This document shows, in pieces, positions 43,972-53,277 of a stretch of DNA of 64,000 nucleotides; position 1 is the stretch's first letter, and each line of letters begins with the position of its first letter. The position numbers and the translations under genes are program-made. The notes below the pieces were generated by a model. That model worked only from the letters and a program-made list of their open reading frames with translations, searched no databases and had not been told where the DNA came from. Source of the stretch: JBHHYU01 sp046757725 (lineage in GTDB: Bacteria; Desulfobacterota; Binatia; UBA9968); NCBI GenBank assembly GCA_046757725.1, contig JBHHYU010000008.1, positions 1-64,000 of the forward strand, in the 5' to 3' direction.

Positions 43972-45813
43972 TCAGGCTTGAGCTGTAACGGACGAAGGGG
44001 AAAGTGATCCCCCTCCGTTTGCACCAAACTCTTGGACTAAGGCATCAATCTCCGCGCCATCCAGGACCTCCTTTTCGAGAAGGTTCTCAGCAATTTTATG
44101 AAGAAGCTGAAGATTACTCGCCAGGATAGCCTTAGCCCGTTGATAGCTCTCCAGCACGATGCGTCTGACCTCAGCATCAATTTCCATAGCGGTGCTCTCC
44201 GAGTAATCCTGTTGTTGGGTAAAATCTCTTCCCAAAAAAATCTCTTGCTCCTTCTTGCCAAAGGTCATGGGACCCAACTTTTCACTCATCCCCCACTCAC
44301 AAACCATTTGATGGGCTAGCTCCGTTGCACGTTCAATGTCGTTACCCGCACCGGTGGTCATATGGTTGAGGACCAGTTCCTCAGCGACGCGCCCGCCGAA
44401 GAGAATCGCGAGGTTGTTGAGGAGATACTCCTTAGGATAGGTGTGCTTTTCATCTACGGGGAGCTGCTGGGTAAGGCCGAGTGCCAGCCCCCGAGGAATG
44501 ATCGTCACTTTGTGGATCGGGTCAGTTCCGGGTATGAGCTTGGCAACCAGGGTGTGCCCAGCTTCATGAAAAGCCGTATTGCGCTTTTCTTCTTCGCTGA
44601 TGATCATACTCTTACGCTCGGAGCCCATCATGACTTTATCCTTGGCCAACTCAAAGTCACCCATATTAACCTTTTCCTTGTTATCCCGAGCCGCTAAAAG
44701 CGCTGCTTCGTTGACCAGATTCTCAAGGTCGGCTCCGGCAAATCCCGGAGTGCCTCGGGCCAGAACCTTGACATCAACATCCGGCGCCAAAGGAACCTTC
44801 CGGGTATGAACCGACAAGATACCCTCCCTACCCTTTATATCGGGCCTGGGGACTACGACTCTGCGATCAAACCGTCCAGGCCGAAGCAGCGCAGGATCCA
44901 GAACATCGGGGCGATTGGTGGCTGCAATTAAAATAACTCCATCATTGCCTTCAAAACCGTCCATCTCCACCAGGAGCTGGTTCAGAGTCTGTTCCCGCTC
45001 GTCGTGCCCGCCGCCAAGACCAGCTCCTCGATGGCGCCCAACCGCATCCAGCTCATCGATAAAGACAATACAGGGAGCATTCTTTTTGCCTTGGATAAAC
45101 AGGTCCCGGACCCTGGATGCACCGACCCCAACAAACATCTCTACAAAATCAGAACCGCTGATGCTGAAGAATGGGACCCCCGCTTCCCCGGCGATAGCCC
45201 GGGCCAACAGCGTTTTGCCGGTTCCCGGGGGACCGACGAGCAGGCATCCTTTGGGAATTCTGCCACCTAATCGAGTAAACCTTTTAGGCTCCTTGAGAAA
45301 GGCGATGATCTCTTGCAATTCATCCTTTGCCTCCTCCACGCCGGCCACGTCGTTAAACGTTACCCGTTGTTGATTTTCGGTCAAGAGCTTGGCACGGCTT
45401 TTGCCAAAGGACATCGCCTTGCCTCCACCGACTTGCATCTGACGCATAAAAAAGATCCACACCCCGATTAAGAGAAGCATCGGAAACCAGTTAAGGAGGA
45501 GCACCATGTACCAGGGAGATTCGTCCGCGGGTTTTGCCGAGATCTTAACCTTCTTTTCCCGAAGTGTCTTCACCAACTCCGGGTCATTGGGAGTAAAGGT
45601 CTTAAAACGTTCCCCGCTTTTGAATTCGCCTTGAACGTGACTCCCTTGAATCGTAACCCCTTGGATCTCATCCTTTTCAATAGCCGCCCAGAATTCACTA
45701 AAGGCGATCTCCGGTTCTCTACCTTTCTGCTTGCTAAACAGATTATACAGAAGCAGGAAAACCAAGCCGAGGACCAACCAGAGCGCCAAATTTTTAGACA
45801 ATGGGTTCAACAA
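43972..45813 (-). CDS. ftsH: ATP-dependent zinc metalloprotease FtsH
   Basis: This membrane protease has 613 residues. Two membrane helices (about 9-26 and 103-122) flank a periplasmic loop. The AAA domain has Walker A GPPGTGKT (194-201), Walker B IVFIDELDA and the second region of homology, and the zinc site HEAGH is at 416-420. It degrades unassembled membrane proteins and regulatory targets. A 232-base gap to folP holds nothing I recognise. Confidence 0.96.
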   Translation of the reverse strand: MLNPLSKNLALWLVLGLVFLLLYNLFSKQKGREPEIAFSEFWAAIEKDEIQGVTIQGSHVQGEFKSGERFKTFTPNDPELVKTLREKKVKISAKPADESPWYMVLLLNWFPMLLLIGVWIFFMRQMQVGGGKAMSFGKSRAKLLTENQQRVTFNDVAGVEEAKDELQEIIAFLKEPKRFTRLGGRIPKGCLLVGPPGTGKTLLARAIAGEAGVPFFSISGSDFVEMFVGVGASRVRDLFIQGKKNAPCIVFIDELDAVGRHRGAGLGGGHDEREQTLNQLLVEMDGFEGNDGVILIAATNRPDVLDPALLRPGRFDRRVVVPRPDIKGREGILSVHTRKVPLAPDVDVKVLARGTPGFAGADLENLVNEAALLAARDNKEKVNMGDFELAKDKVMMGSERKSMIISEEEKRNTAFHEAGHTLVAKLIPGTDPIHKVTIIPRGLALGLTQQLPVDEKHTYPKEYLLNNLAILFGGRVAEELVLNHMTTGAGNDIERATELAHQMVCEWGMSEKLGPMTFGKKEQEIFLGRDFTQQQDYSESTAMEIDAEVRRIVLESYQRAKAILASNLQLLHKIAENLLEKEVLDGAEIDALVQEFGANGGGSLSPSSVTAQA

Positions 45814-45894
45814 AAGCCTCCATTAACACTAAAACCCAGCAAATTCTAACACACTCAAATACTTAGTTCAATCTATACATGTACAGAGACTCAG

Positions 45895-47328
45895 TCAGCT
45901 ATGGCCACTTCTGTGATGGGCTGCCAGTCTCACCCAAAGAAACTTTTTGGTTTCAGGTCTGACTTTACCGATTTCGCTTCTAGCGTATCCGGGAACCCAG
46001 AGAATTTCACCTCTGGCCAGGAGCAAAGGAAGAGTACGGCGAACAGTCTGTGGTACCCGCTTCTCGATAAAGAGATCTTTGACTTTCTTATGCCCCTGCA
46101 TTCCCAAAGGCTGAAACCGGTCCCCTTCCCGAAAATTTCGTACCTCCAGGGTACCGGGGAGAAACGAAAGGTCAAAGACGGCTTCCCGGTTCCCCTGACG
46201 TCGTACCCTGGGCGAGCGACAAGTCCGCGAACTTTGTATCCTGATTCTAGCCTCGGGGATGAACAGCACTGCGTCATGCGGCAGGGCATAGGTATAGCGC
46301 ACCGGTGTCCCTTTTCGCCCTCCTTTTACAAGCCGCACACTGTCATAGGTTCGGACTAAGTTCCATCCCCTCGGGACGGACAGGCAACCCTGTGGCGGTC
46401 CCTGGGCGATGAGCTTGAGGAAGTCTTCCACATGATCGAATCCAATACCTCTCAGGTCACCTAACTTGGCCTCAAGCCAACTACGGATGATCCTTCTTTG
46501 CATCGCCTTGTCTTCCTTCAGCAAAAGCTCCCGCTGCAGTTTACCTCCGTGCACCACCCGCTGGAGATGTTCCCGAGCCGTTTGCTCCAAGATTTTCTCT
46601 TCCTGACGTAAAAGGTCTGCCATCTGTGCCAGTCTCTCATCCAGACCGGGATTTATTCTCTCTCTGAGTTGGGGCAGCAGGTGAAGGCGCAGCCAGTTAC
46701 GGAGCGGACCTGAGTCCAGATTGGTTCGGTCCGTCCGGTAGGCAAGACATTGAGCTGTGAGATACTCGACAATCTCCTTTTTCGATACCTCGATCAATGG
46801 ATGGATGAGCAACGGTCCCGACAGTGCTTTGCGCGTGGAAGGAGCCAGCTTGCGGACCGGAGGCATACCGCTCAATCCCTTTCTGCCGCTGCCCCGTAAA
46901 AGCCACATTAGAAGCGTCTCTACCTGGTCGTCCCTTGTGTGCCCCGTGGCGATTCTGGAAACCCCGGCCCCGACCGCTACCCTGTTAAAAAAACGATATC
47001 TCTCCTCTCTGGCCATAGCTTCGAGATTGCCCATTCCCCTCTGGGACCTCATCCCTGGAAGATCCACATGCTTGAGATGAAAGGGAAGGGCTAAGCGCTT
47101 CGCGAGTTCAGCCACAAACTGGGCGTCTTGCCGCGCATCTTCTCCCCGGATCCCATGTTGAAGATGAGCGACCTCCAAACGCAAACCCAGTTGCTTGCCG
47201 AATCCGGACAAGAGGTGGACTAATGCCACCGAATCCGGTCCACCGGAAACGGCCACTAAAACTCCGTCACCGGATGAGAGCATCTTGTATTTTTGAATGG
47301 TCTCTCTTACTTTTTCGTCAAGGGTCAT
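45895..47328 (-). CDS. tilS: tRNA(Ile)-lysidine synthase
   Basis: This 477-residue N-type ATP pyrophosphatase has the SGGPDSVALVHLL P-loop motif, a central TilS substrate-binding domain and a C-terminal domain (NFREGDRFQPLGMQGHKKVKD). It converts C34 of tRNA-Ile to lysidine so that the tRNA reads AUA. It is the first gene of the minus-strand tilS-ftsH-folP series; the 184 bases upstream are the only obvious space for its promoter. Confidence 0.93.
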   Translation of the reverse strand: MTLDEKVRETIQKYKMLSSGDGVLVAVSGGPDSVALVHLLSGFGKQLGLRLEVAHLQHGIRGEDARQDAQFVAELAKRLALPFHLKHVDLPGMRSQRGMGNLEAMAREERYRFFNRVAVGAGVSRIATGHTRDDQVETLLMWLLRGSGRKGLSGMPPVRKLAPSTRKALSGPLLIHPLIEVSKKEIVEYLTAQCLAYRTDRTNLDSGPLRNWLRLHLLPQLRERINPGLDERLAQMADLLRQEEKILEQTAREHLQRVVHGGKLQRELLLKEDKAMQRRIIRSWLEAKLGDLRGIGFDHVEDFLKLIAQGPPQGCLSVPRGWNLVRTYDSVRLVKGGRKGTPVRYTYALPHDAVLFIPEARIRIQSSRTCRSPRVRRQGNREAVFDLSFLPGTLEVRNFREGDRFQPLGMQGHKKVKDLFIEKRVPQTVRRTLPLLLARGEILWVPGYARSEIGKVRPETKKFLWVRLAAHHRSGHS

Positions 47329-47512
47329 AAAAACGTTCGGCTATAGAACGATTCCGTTCACTTTCCTAGTCCAAATCAACGATGGACGTTCCACACGGGT
47401 CTAAGGTAAGACCGCGTGCTTGGTTAGGGAAGTTTCTGAAAGCAGACTAATGCTCGTTCGGAATCTACGTCCTTCCTGTCATGAACTTACCCTATGGCAG
47501 TAGAGCCGTCGC

Positions 47513-48601
47513 CTAGATTTTTAACCGTCCGACATAACCGGTCATCTCCACGTAACCGAGGCCTCCTACGCGATGAGCTCGATAGGTCCCACGAATCTGT
47601 ACGCTGCCTTCCCAATAAGTGATCTTCGTGCTCTTGCGGGTATCCAACTCCTGTCCGGGAAAAAAGGGAATAACCTCCAGACTAATCTTCTCACGGGGTA
47701 TTGTCACCTTCCATTGCATCGGGTAATCGCCGCCGCTTTTAGGGCTCTTCCATCGCCTCAATGTTTTTATACGGAAGTCGCTGAGAGCAAGATGCCGGGT
47801 AGTACCATTCTTATAGACCAGGGTGCCGCTCGAGTACGGGTCCGGAGATCCATCTTTCCTTCGGATCAGGTAGAGCATGATTTCTGTCTCATTATCAAGT
47901 TGAATGCTGAACCAGTCCCACCCCACTTGATCCTCTCTTAGCTGGTTGCTGCCAAACTCATGGTCCATCCAGCTTATTCCGTGCACTTTTTGTTTTCTTC
48001 CCCCGATCTCCAGCTCTCCTTCGCTCTGAAGGCGCGTGAATGAATAGTAGTAGGACGCTTTTCCTTCTCCTGCCCCTTTCTGGCTCAAGCCCTCCTTCCC
48101 GTGCAAAACCGGCGGCTTAAGGGAAGTTAATTGTAATCGCAAAACATAATCCGGATCTTTCACCTCGATCACATGGCTTTTCCCTTTTCCCTCAATTTTC
48201 CAGTCCTCATTCCAAACTAAAAAACGGTGGACTGAGGCCCCCGCCTTCTTTTTGTATCCGCGATTCACTCTCTCGCGATACGAAAACTTTTTCTCTTGCA
48301 GATCTGAAAGGGCAAAGTGGGCCATGTAAAGCTCGGTAAAAAGTGGTGGAACCTTTTTCTCTTCAGTCTGCCTATCACGCAAGCCAAAGCGAAAAAAGGT
48401 TACCTGATAACCGTAAGTTTTTCCCGTTTCCGACTCCAGGTGACCGGTATAGTACCACCACTCGGTTTTAAAATTTGGATGGGAAAAATGGTCTCGAGGA
48501 AAAGAGATGCTTCTTCCGGGTAAAGCAACTTGATACGTGAAAGCGGAGGCAAGAAAGAAAACACTTAGCAACCAAAGCACTGTCCATCGGTTCTGGGGCA
48601 T
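47513..48601 (-). CDS. AttH/CrtC-like lipocalin-family secreted protein
   Basis: The 362-residue protein starts with a signal peptide (about residues 1-25). The family motif HPNFKTEWWYYTGHL follows, then a lipocalin-like tandem beta-barrel ending in YVEMTGYVGRL. It resembles the AttH and carotenoid 1,2-hydratase (CrtC) families, which act on hydrophobic substrates or carry lipids in the periplasm. No carotenoid genes are nearby, so CrtC activity is not implied. It follows a UbiD-like gene by only eight bases, suggesting one operon. Confidence 0.8.
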   Translation of the reverse strand: MPQNRWTVLWLLSVFFLASAFTYQVALPGRSISFPRDHFSHPNFKTEWWYYTGHLESETGKTYGYQVTFFRFGLRDRQTEEKKVPPLFTELYMAHFALSDLQEKKFSYRERVNRGYKKKAGASVHRFLVWNEDWKIEGKGKSHVIEVKDPDYVLRLQLTSLKPPVLHGKEGLSQKGAGEGKASYYYSFTRLQSEGELEIGGRKQKVHGISWMDHEFGSNQLREDQVGWDWFSIQLDNETEIMLYLIRRKDGSPDPYSSGTLVYKNGTTRHLALSDFRIKTLRRWKSPKSGGDYPMQWKVTIPREKISLEVIPFFPGQELDTRKSTKITYWEGSVQIRGTYRAHRVGGLGYVEMTGYVGRLKI

Positions 48602-48609
48602 GAAGAACC

Positions 48610-49950
48610 TCAGAGATAGGGATTGAGGAGACGGCTCACTTTCCGGCGGACTCTCTCGGCAACCTCCACCCGCCGGTAACGCTCACTTCCATCAGTGAGA
48701 GCCGTAGCATCAATTCCCACCCGGGTCATAGTTTTGCCGTGAGCCGATGGATCGATAGCCATCGCCCTACCCCCCGGTTCTACCCACAGATTCTCATCTG
48801 CATGGAGGCGGGTAGAGAGGACCCACCATAAATCTCCGCCACCCTCTAAGGAAACATCGGCATCAGCCACTACTACATTTTTGGCTATTGGAATAGCCTC
48901 CCAAAGTGCCCGGATTAGGGTTTTTACCTCCGCATGAGGCATCGGCCTAACCGCCGCCAGCACTGTGAGCCCTAAAGTGCGCGGGGGGAAATGGATCCGA
49001 ACGAGTGAGGGAAATTTCTGCCTAAGATGCGAGAGGTTTTCAGCCTCCCAGAGAAACTCGATCAGAGTCGAATCTTCTTGGCTAAAAGGCACTAGAGCAT
49101 GATAGATGGCATCTCTCCTGTGCATTACCGAGAAGATCCGCCCCACAGGGCTTTCGAAGGTCATATAATAGCCTGACGTTTCGCCAAACGGACCTTCGGT
49201 CTCTCTCACACCGGGGAGGATTTCGCCTTCCAAAACAAACTCCGCATGGGCTGGGACCTCCAAATCGGAGTTGAGACAACTAACTACCTCAATGGCCCTG
49301 GAGGCAAGAGCCCCGCCGACAGCGAACTTCTCCCCCTCTGGTAAGCGGATCACAGAGGAAAGAAAGGTCACCGGGTCGCAACCGATCACCAAGGCTATCG
49401 GTAGAGGCTGGGATCGAGCCTCGGCCTTGCGGAAATAGGCAGCAATAGGAGGATTGTTAAGTAGAATGCCGATCTTGTCTCCTCCTTTAAGCTGCACCCG
49501 GTGGATACCGCAGCTCAGTTTCCCCGATTCCGGGTCACGGGCAATAGCGATGGCACTGGTAAGATACGGTCCCGCGTCGCCCTCATGATGGATCAAGGCA
49601 GGAAGAAGCCGAGGGAGGTCAATGCTTTCCCGCTGGACGACTTCCATAATAGGTCCATCAGTGACTCTGATGGGTGGGATCAGCTCTTTTCGCCTTGCCC
49701 CATAAAAGGAGAGAAGATTCTCAGGGTTCCCGAAGGCTAGGGCGATTCTCCTGCGATTGCCAAGGAGGCTTCCGACAAGAGAAAAGGAATGACCCTCAAC
49801 CTGCGAGAGGTGGAGTGCCTTCCCTGTCTTTTCCTCGACCTCACGGATTGCCGCAGAGATCTCTTGATTGCAAGAGACTCCAACAGGCACTTTTAGGACC
49901 TCTCCTTCAAGTTGAAGCAGATTGAGAAATTCTCGCAGATCACGAAACAT
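48610..49950 (-). CDS. UbiD-family (prenyl-FMN-dependent) decarboxylase
   Basis: The 446-residue protein carries UbiD-family features: ASRAIEVVSCLNSDLEVPAHAEFVLEGE with an E-x-P/E-G-E region, GPFGETSGYY and FPPRTLGLTV. These reversible decarboxylases use prenylated FMN made by a UbiX-type enzyme. Substrates range from polyprenyl-hydroxybenzoate to aromatic acids, so the exact reaction is open. No ubiX lies in the window. The gene is probably co-transcribed with the lipocalin gene downstream. Confidence 0.87.
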   Translation of the reverse strand: MFRDLREFLNLLQLEGEVLKVPVGVSCNQEISAAIREVEEKTGKALHLSQVEGHSFSLVGSLLGNRRRIALAFGNPENLLSFYGARRKELIPPIRVTDGPIMEVVQRESIDLPRLLPALIHHEGDAGPYLTSAIAIARDPESGKLSCGIHRVQLKGGDKIGILLNNPPIAAYFRKAEARSQPLPIALVIGCDPVTFLSSVIRLPEGEKFAVGGALASRAIEVVSCLNSDLEVPAHAEFVLEGEILPGVRETEGPFGETSGYYMTFESPVGRIFSVMHRRDAIYHALVPFSQEDSTLIEFLWEAENLSHLRQKFPSLVRIHFPPRTLGLTVLAAVRPMPHAEVKTLIRALWEAIPIAKNVVVADADVSLEGGGDLWWVLSTRLHADENLWVEPGGRAMAIDPSAHGKTMTRVGIDATALTDGSERYRRVEVAERVRRKVSRLLNPYL

Positions 49951-50005
49951 ATCTGGCCTCGGGCATGGTTTGAGATACTAGCCAAGCGATGCTATAAGGG
50001 CACCT

Positions 50006-50836
50006 ATGGATGATGCAAAATACACCTGTGCGAAGTTACTCACAACCCCGGCAGAGCTGATAAAAAAGTTGGGACGCCCCGACCTCCGCCTTATCGATAC
50101 CCGGCCGGCGGAAAGGTTTGCTCAGGGCCACATCCCCGGTTCCATCCATTTCGACCTTTTTGGAATAAGCCTCGTTGACACCAGTCCTGCCCCGCTCAAA
50201 GCCTTCCTGTCAATGATACGTCATCTTTTTGAGTTGCGTGGTATAGACCTCGACAAGGAGGTTGTCTTCTACGAAGACGATTCGGGTATGCGGGCGGCCC
50301 GCGGGTTATGGTTTCTGGAGTACTTTGGTCACCAAAGAGTCCATGTGCTTGATGGCGGCATACACGCCTGGGAACGAGCCGGCTACCAGATCACGACCGA
50401 TACTATCTCACCCGAGCCATCTCAACTGATAACGGCAGAGAAACGCGATGTCCTGGCCACAGCCGATGATGTTTTGAGTTCTTTAAAAAAGAAGAGGGTG
50501 TGCATAATTGATACCCGTAGCGACGATGAGTATCTGGGCAGGAATATTCGAGCAGCGCGAGGCGGAGCGATTCCTGGGGCTATACATCTGGAGTGGGTTC
50601 AAAACCTTGATCCTTCGGGAAGATACAAACCCAATACCGAGCTACGAGAACTCTATTTCAACATGGGGCTCACTCAAGACAAAGAGGTTATCACCTACTG
50701 CCAGGGGGGCTATCGTGCGGCCCATAGTTATCTAGCCCTAAGACTCCTCGGTTATCCAAGAGTGCGCAATTATCTGGGCTCATGGAGAGAATGGGGGGAC
50801 CGGCTGGACCTACCGATCGAGAAACCCTGGGAGTAA
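50006..50836 (+). CDS. Two-domain rhodanese-type sulfurtransferase
   Basis: This 276-residue thiosulfate or 3-mercaptopyruvate sulfurtransferase has two rhodanese domains: an inactive N-terminal one (about 12-130) and a C-terminal one carrying the catalytic Cys loop YCQGGYR. The CRxGxR-type loop in thiosulfate sulfurtransferases differs from this CQGGYR, so the donor is uncertain. It is a single gene, converging with the minus-strand IscU-like gene. No signal peptide is visible, so it is likely cytoplasmic. Confidence 0.88.
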   Translation: MDDAKYTCAKLLTTPAELIKKLGRPDLRLIDTRPAERFAQGHIPGSIHFDLFGISLVDTSPAPLKAFLSMIRHLFELRGIDLDKEVVFYEDDSGMRAARGLWFLEYFGHQRVHVLDGGIHAWERAGYQITTDTISPEPSQLITAEKRDVLATADDVLSSLKKKRVCIIDTRSDDEYLGRNIRAARGGAIPGAIHLEWVQNLDPSGRYKPNTELRELYFNMGLTQDKEVITYCQGGYRAAHSYLALRLLGYPRVRNYLGSWREWGDRLDLPIEKPWE

Positions 50837-50940
50837 ACTAAGCCTGTCTGAGCAAGTAGGCAGCGCAGCAGCTAGTAGCGAGGTCAGATACTGGCTACAG
50901 CAAACCTACTCGTCATCTCCCGGATTCTCGGAGGGGGGCA

Positions 50941-51321
50941 TTACGAACAGACAACGTAACTATACTGTAGCGCCCCCCGTAAGGCGACAACAGGAAGGAG
51001 CGCGCAGTTCACCCTGCTGCGTGCGGTGGTCCCCCCCAGGTTTTCTAAAACCTGCTGATCGCTAATCCGTATGATTGCAGCAGGTGTCAACCCTTCGAGA
51101 GACTCAAAAAGAATAGACGCCGACGCCTTGGCAATGGCGCACATCTCGCCGGAAAATTTAGCTTCCAGGACATCGCGCTCTTCTGTCCATCTAATCTCCA
51201 CCCGGATGCGGTCCCCACATAACGGATTGACATGCTCGAATTGGAGATCTGGGTTTGTAATCCTCCCAAATCGTTTTGGGTGTTTCGCATGGTTCAGGAT
51301 TTTATCACTATACAAACTCAC
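50941..51321 (-). CDS. IscU/SufU-like Fe-S scaffold protein
   Basis: This 126-residue protein of the NifU N-terminal/IscU family has three conserved Cys positions, in NPLCGD (Cys35, Asp37), GEMCAIAKAS (Cys61) and RVNCALL (Cys106). These can hold a nascent 2Fe-2S cluster. No isc or suf partner genes are adjacent. It is the last gene of the minus-strand cox cluster, where the 2Fe-2S protein CoxS would need clusters, so a maturation role is a reasonable inference. Confidence 0.83.
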   Translation of the reverse strand: MSLYSDKILNHAKHPKRFGRITNPDLQFEHVNPLCGDRIRVEIRWTEERDVLEAKFSGEMCAIAKASASILFESLEGLTPAAIIRISDQQVLENLGGTTARSRVNCALLPVVALRGALQYSYVVCS

Positions 51322-51361
51322 CGGGAACGTCCTGCGTGGCAGAGGAGAAAATACTGTTTCA

Positions 51362-52480
51362 TTACGAGGTGAGAATACCCTTTGCCGACCTCATGTTTCC
51401 ACCCGTTCGACCGGTCCGCACCATGAGCAGCTCGCTCACCACCGCCACGGCCAGCTGTTCCGGAGTTTCTGCCCCAATATCGAGCCCAACAGGAATATGA
51501 ATTCTGCCGATCTCGCCATCTTCGAAACCCATCTCTTTGAGCCTCCCGGCCAATGCCACTGCCCGCTTCCGGCTACCCAAAACCCCTATATATCTTGCAT
51601 CGGACCGAAGCAACACCTTTAAGACCGGCAAGTCGTGTTTGGCCGCATGGGCGAGAAGCACCGCAAAACTAAACTTGTTAAATACTCGCTCTTGGGCGAT
51701 CTCCCCCGGAAATCCCACTAGAATTTCGCTGGCGGTCGGAAAACGCTCCCGATTGGCAAAGATCGGCCTGCTATCGATGACATGGACACGAAATCCTACC
51801 TCGGCGCCAAGCCTAGCTACAGGTACCGCTACCTGACCCGCCCCGAAAACATAGAGATCGGGGCTATAATTAACAATATCAATGAATACTTCTACGGCGG
51901 CTGACTTCCCACTTACCGGTTTCCATGTGCTGTCCAGATCCAGTGATCGGGAAATTCCCTTGGACAATAGATCCTTTGCTACCCGCCAGGCCACCTGGTT
52001 GAGCCCTTCCTCGCCAAGGGAACCACAAGTCTCCCCTTCCGGAGTCACAATGGCCTTTGCGGAGATTTTAACCGAGGAAAGAGAAGAGCGGATAACGGTC
52101 AAAAGAGCGAAAGGATTCCCCGTACCTATGAGACCCTTGATTCGACCGGAGAGGTCAGGCTCCATCCTGACCGGCTCGACTAAGACCCGTAGGGCTCCCG
52201 CACACGTCAGCCCGATCTCAAGCGCATCTTCTTCGCCGAGCTGCATCCGGAGGAGCTGTGGTATACCCGACCGAGCCACTTCCACTGAAGCCTCCATCAC
52301 CTGGGAATCCACACAACCTCCGATGGTCACTGCACCTTTAAGGCTCTGGCCTCCAATGACAAGCATCTTGGAGCCCTCTTTCCTTGGGGCCGTCCCCTCG
52401 GTAGCAACCACCGTAGCCAAACAGGCTTCAGAAGAACACTCCTCCGAGGCCTTCAGAAGATCATCAAGGAATTGTCTCAT
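51362..52480 (-). CDS. XdhC/CoxF-family Mo-cofactor maturation protein
   Basis: The 372-residue protein has an N-terminal XdhC_CoxI region (TVVATEGTAPRKEGSKMLV; GGCVDSQV) and a C-terminal Rossmann-type domain (LYVFGAGQVAVPVARLGAE, and YIGVLGSRKRAVAL). XdhC proteins bind sulfurated molybdenum cofactor and deliver it to xanthine-dehydrogenase-family enzymes. A second, shorter paralogue with a YHS domain lies upstream in the same cluster. Both are presumably for CoxL maturation. Confidence 0.87.
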   Translation of the reverse strand: MRQFLDDLLKASEECSSEACLATVVATEGTAPRKEGSKMLVIGGQSLKGAVTIGGCVDSQVMEASVEVARSGIPQLLRMQLGEEDALEIGLTCAGALRVLVEPVRMEPDLSGRIKGLIGTGNPFALLTVIRSSLSSVKISAKAIVTPEGETCGSLGEEGLNQVAWRVAKDLLSKGISRSLDLDSTWKPVSGKSAAVEVFIDIVNYSPDLYVFGAGQVAVPVARLGAEVGFRVHVIDSRPIFANRERFPTASEILVGFPGEIAQERVFNKFSFAVLLAHAAKHDLPVLKVLLRSDARYIGVLGSRKRAVALAGRLKEMGFEDGEIGRIHIPVGLDIGAETPEQLAVAVVSELLMVRTGRTGGNMRSAKGILTS

Positions 52481-52677
52481 CCGTAGCTGTTCTGCACAAA
52501 AATACGCCCCGCATGCAGAGAAACCTTAACCGTAGTCATCCAGCTAGTTGTAGTTCCTCAATATTCGCTCAGCTTGTGTTTCGGCTACCTAGACTTCGCC
52601 TCTGGAGGTCTGCCGGTTTCCCGATCACTAAGGTTGCCTTGAAACAAAATATTCCTTCCCCGAATAGCAATCGAGTA

Positions 52678-53277
52678 TCACGAAGGTAAAGCAGAAGAGA
52701 GCTTCACGTAGTCTTCCCAGGTATCCATATCGCCCGGAAAAGACCGGTCAACCTCGACCTCGCGCACCCACTCCGGATGGGTGGCCAGGAGCTTCCAGAC
52801 CCCTTTGTCGCCGTGCAAGGCTTTGAGCTGTTCGAATAGCGCAGCCGCAAAGAGCATCGGGTGCCCCGAGCGACCACGATAGGAAACGCGCACAACCGGC
52901 GACTTCATCTCTTGCCAAACCCTCATCACCGCAGCTATGGTCTCATGCTCTAACCCAGGCTGATCTGCCAGGATCAAAGCAGCTGCTTCTGCCTTCCGGT
53001 CGATCGCCTCAAGACCAGCTCGAATGGAGGCACTACAACCCTCATGGAAGTCGGTTGCCTCCACGAACCGGGCCCTTTTTACAGTCACGCTGCGCCGAAC
53101 CTCTTCAGCCTCGTGACCAATCACCACCACCACTTCATCAAGAGGCGAAGTCTCTACTTGCTTGATAACCCATTCCAGCACCGTCGTTCCACGCCAGGGA
53201 AGGAGTTGCTTAGTTCGTTTTCCAAGCCGACTGGAAGTACCGGCAGCAAGAACCAGACCGGAAACAAACGCGCTCAT
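52678..53277 (-). CDS. MocA-like molybdenum-cofactor nucleotidyltransferase
   Basis: This 199-residue NTP-transferase fold protein begins VLAAGTSSRLGKRTKQLLPW, the MocA/MobA nucleotide-binding loop. It carries the ADQPG and SGHPMLF motifs usual in MocA, which makes the cytosine dinucleotide form of molybdopterin used by CO and xanthine-family dehydrogenases. The start overlaps the end of the XdhC-YHS gene, so it is part of the cox maturation set. Confidence 0.85.
   Translation of the reverse strand: MSAFVSGLVLAAGTSSRLGKRTKQLLPWRGTTVLEWVIKQVETSPLDEVVVVIGHEAEEVRRSVTVKRARFVEATDFHEGCSASIRAGLEAIDRKAEAAALILADQPGLEHETIAAVMRVWQEMKSPVVRVSYRGRSGHPMLFAAALFEQLKALHGDKGVWKLLATHPEWVREVEVDRSFPGDMDTWEDYVKLSSALPS

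Noticed and set aside
50837..50940. Bidirectional terminator between the convergent sulfurtransferase and IscU-like genes
   Set aside because: Only a weak GCCT/AGGC pairing and no T-tract, so not reported as a terminator.
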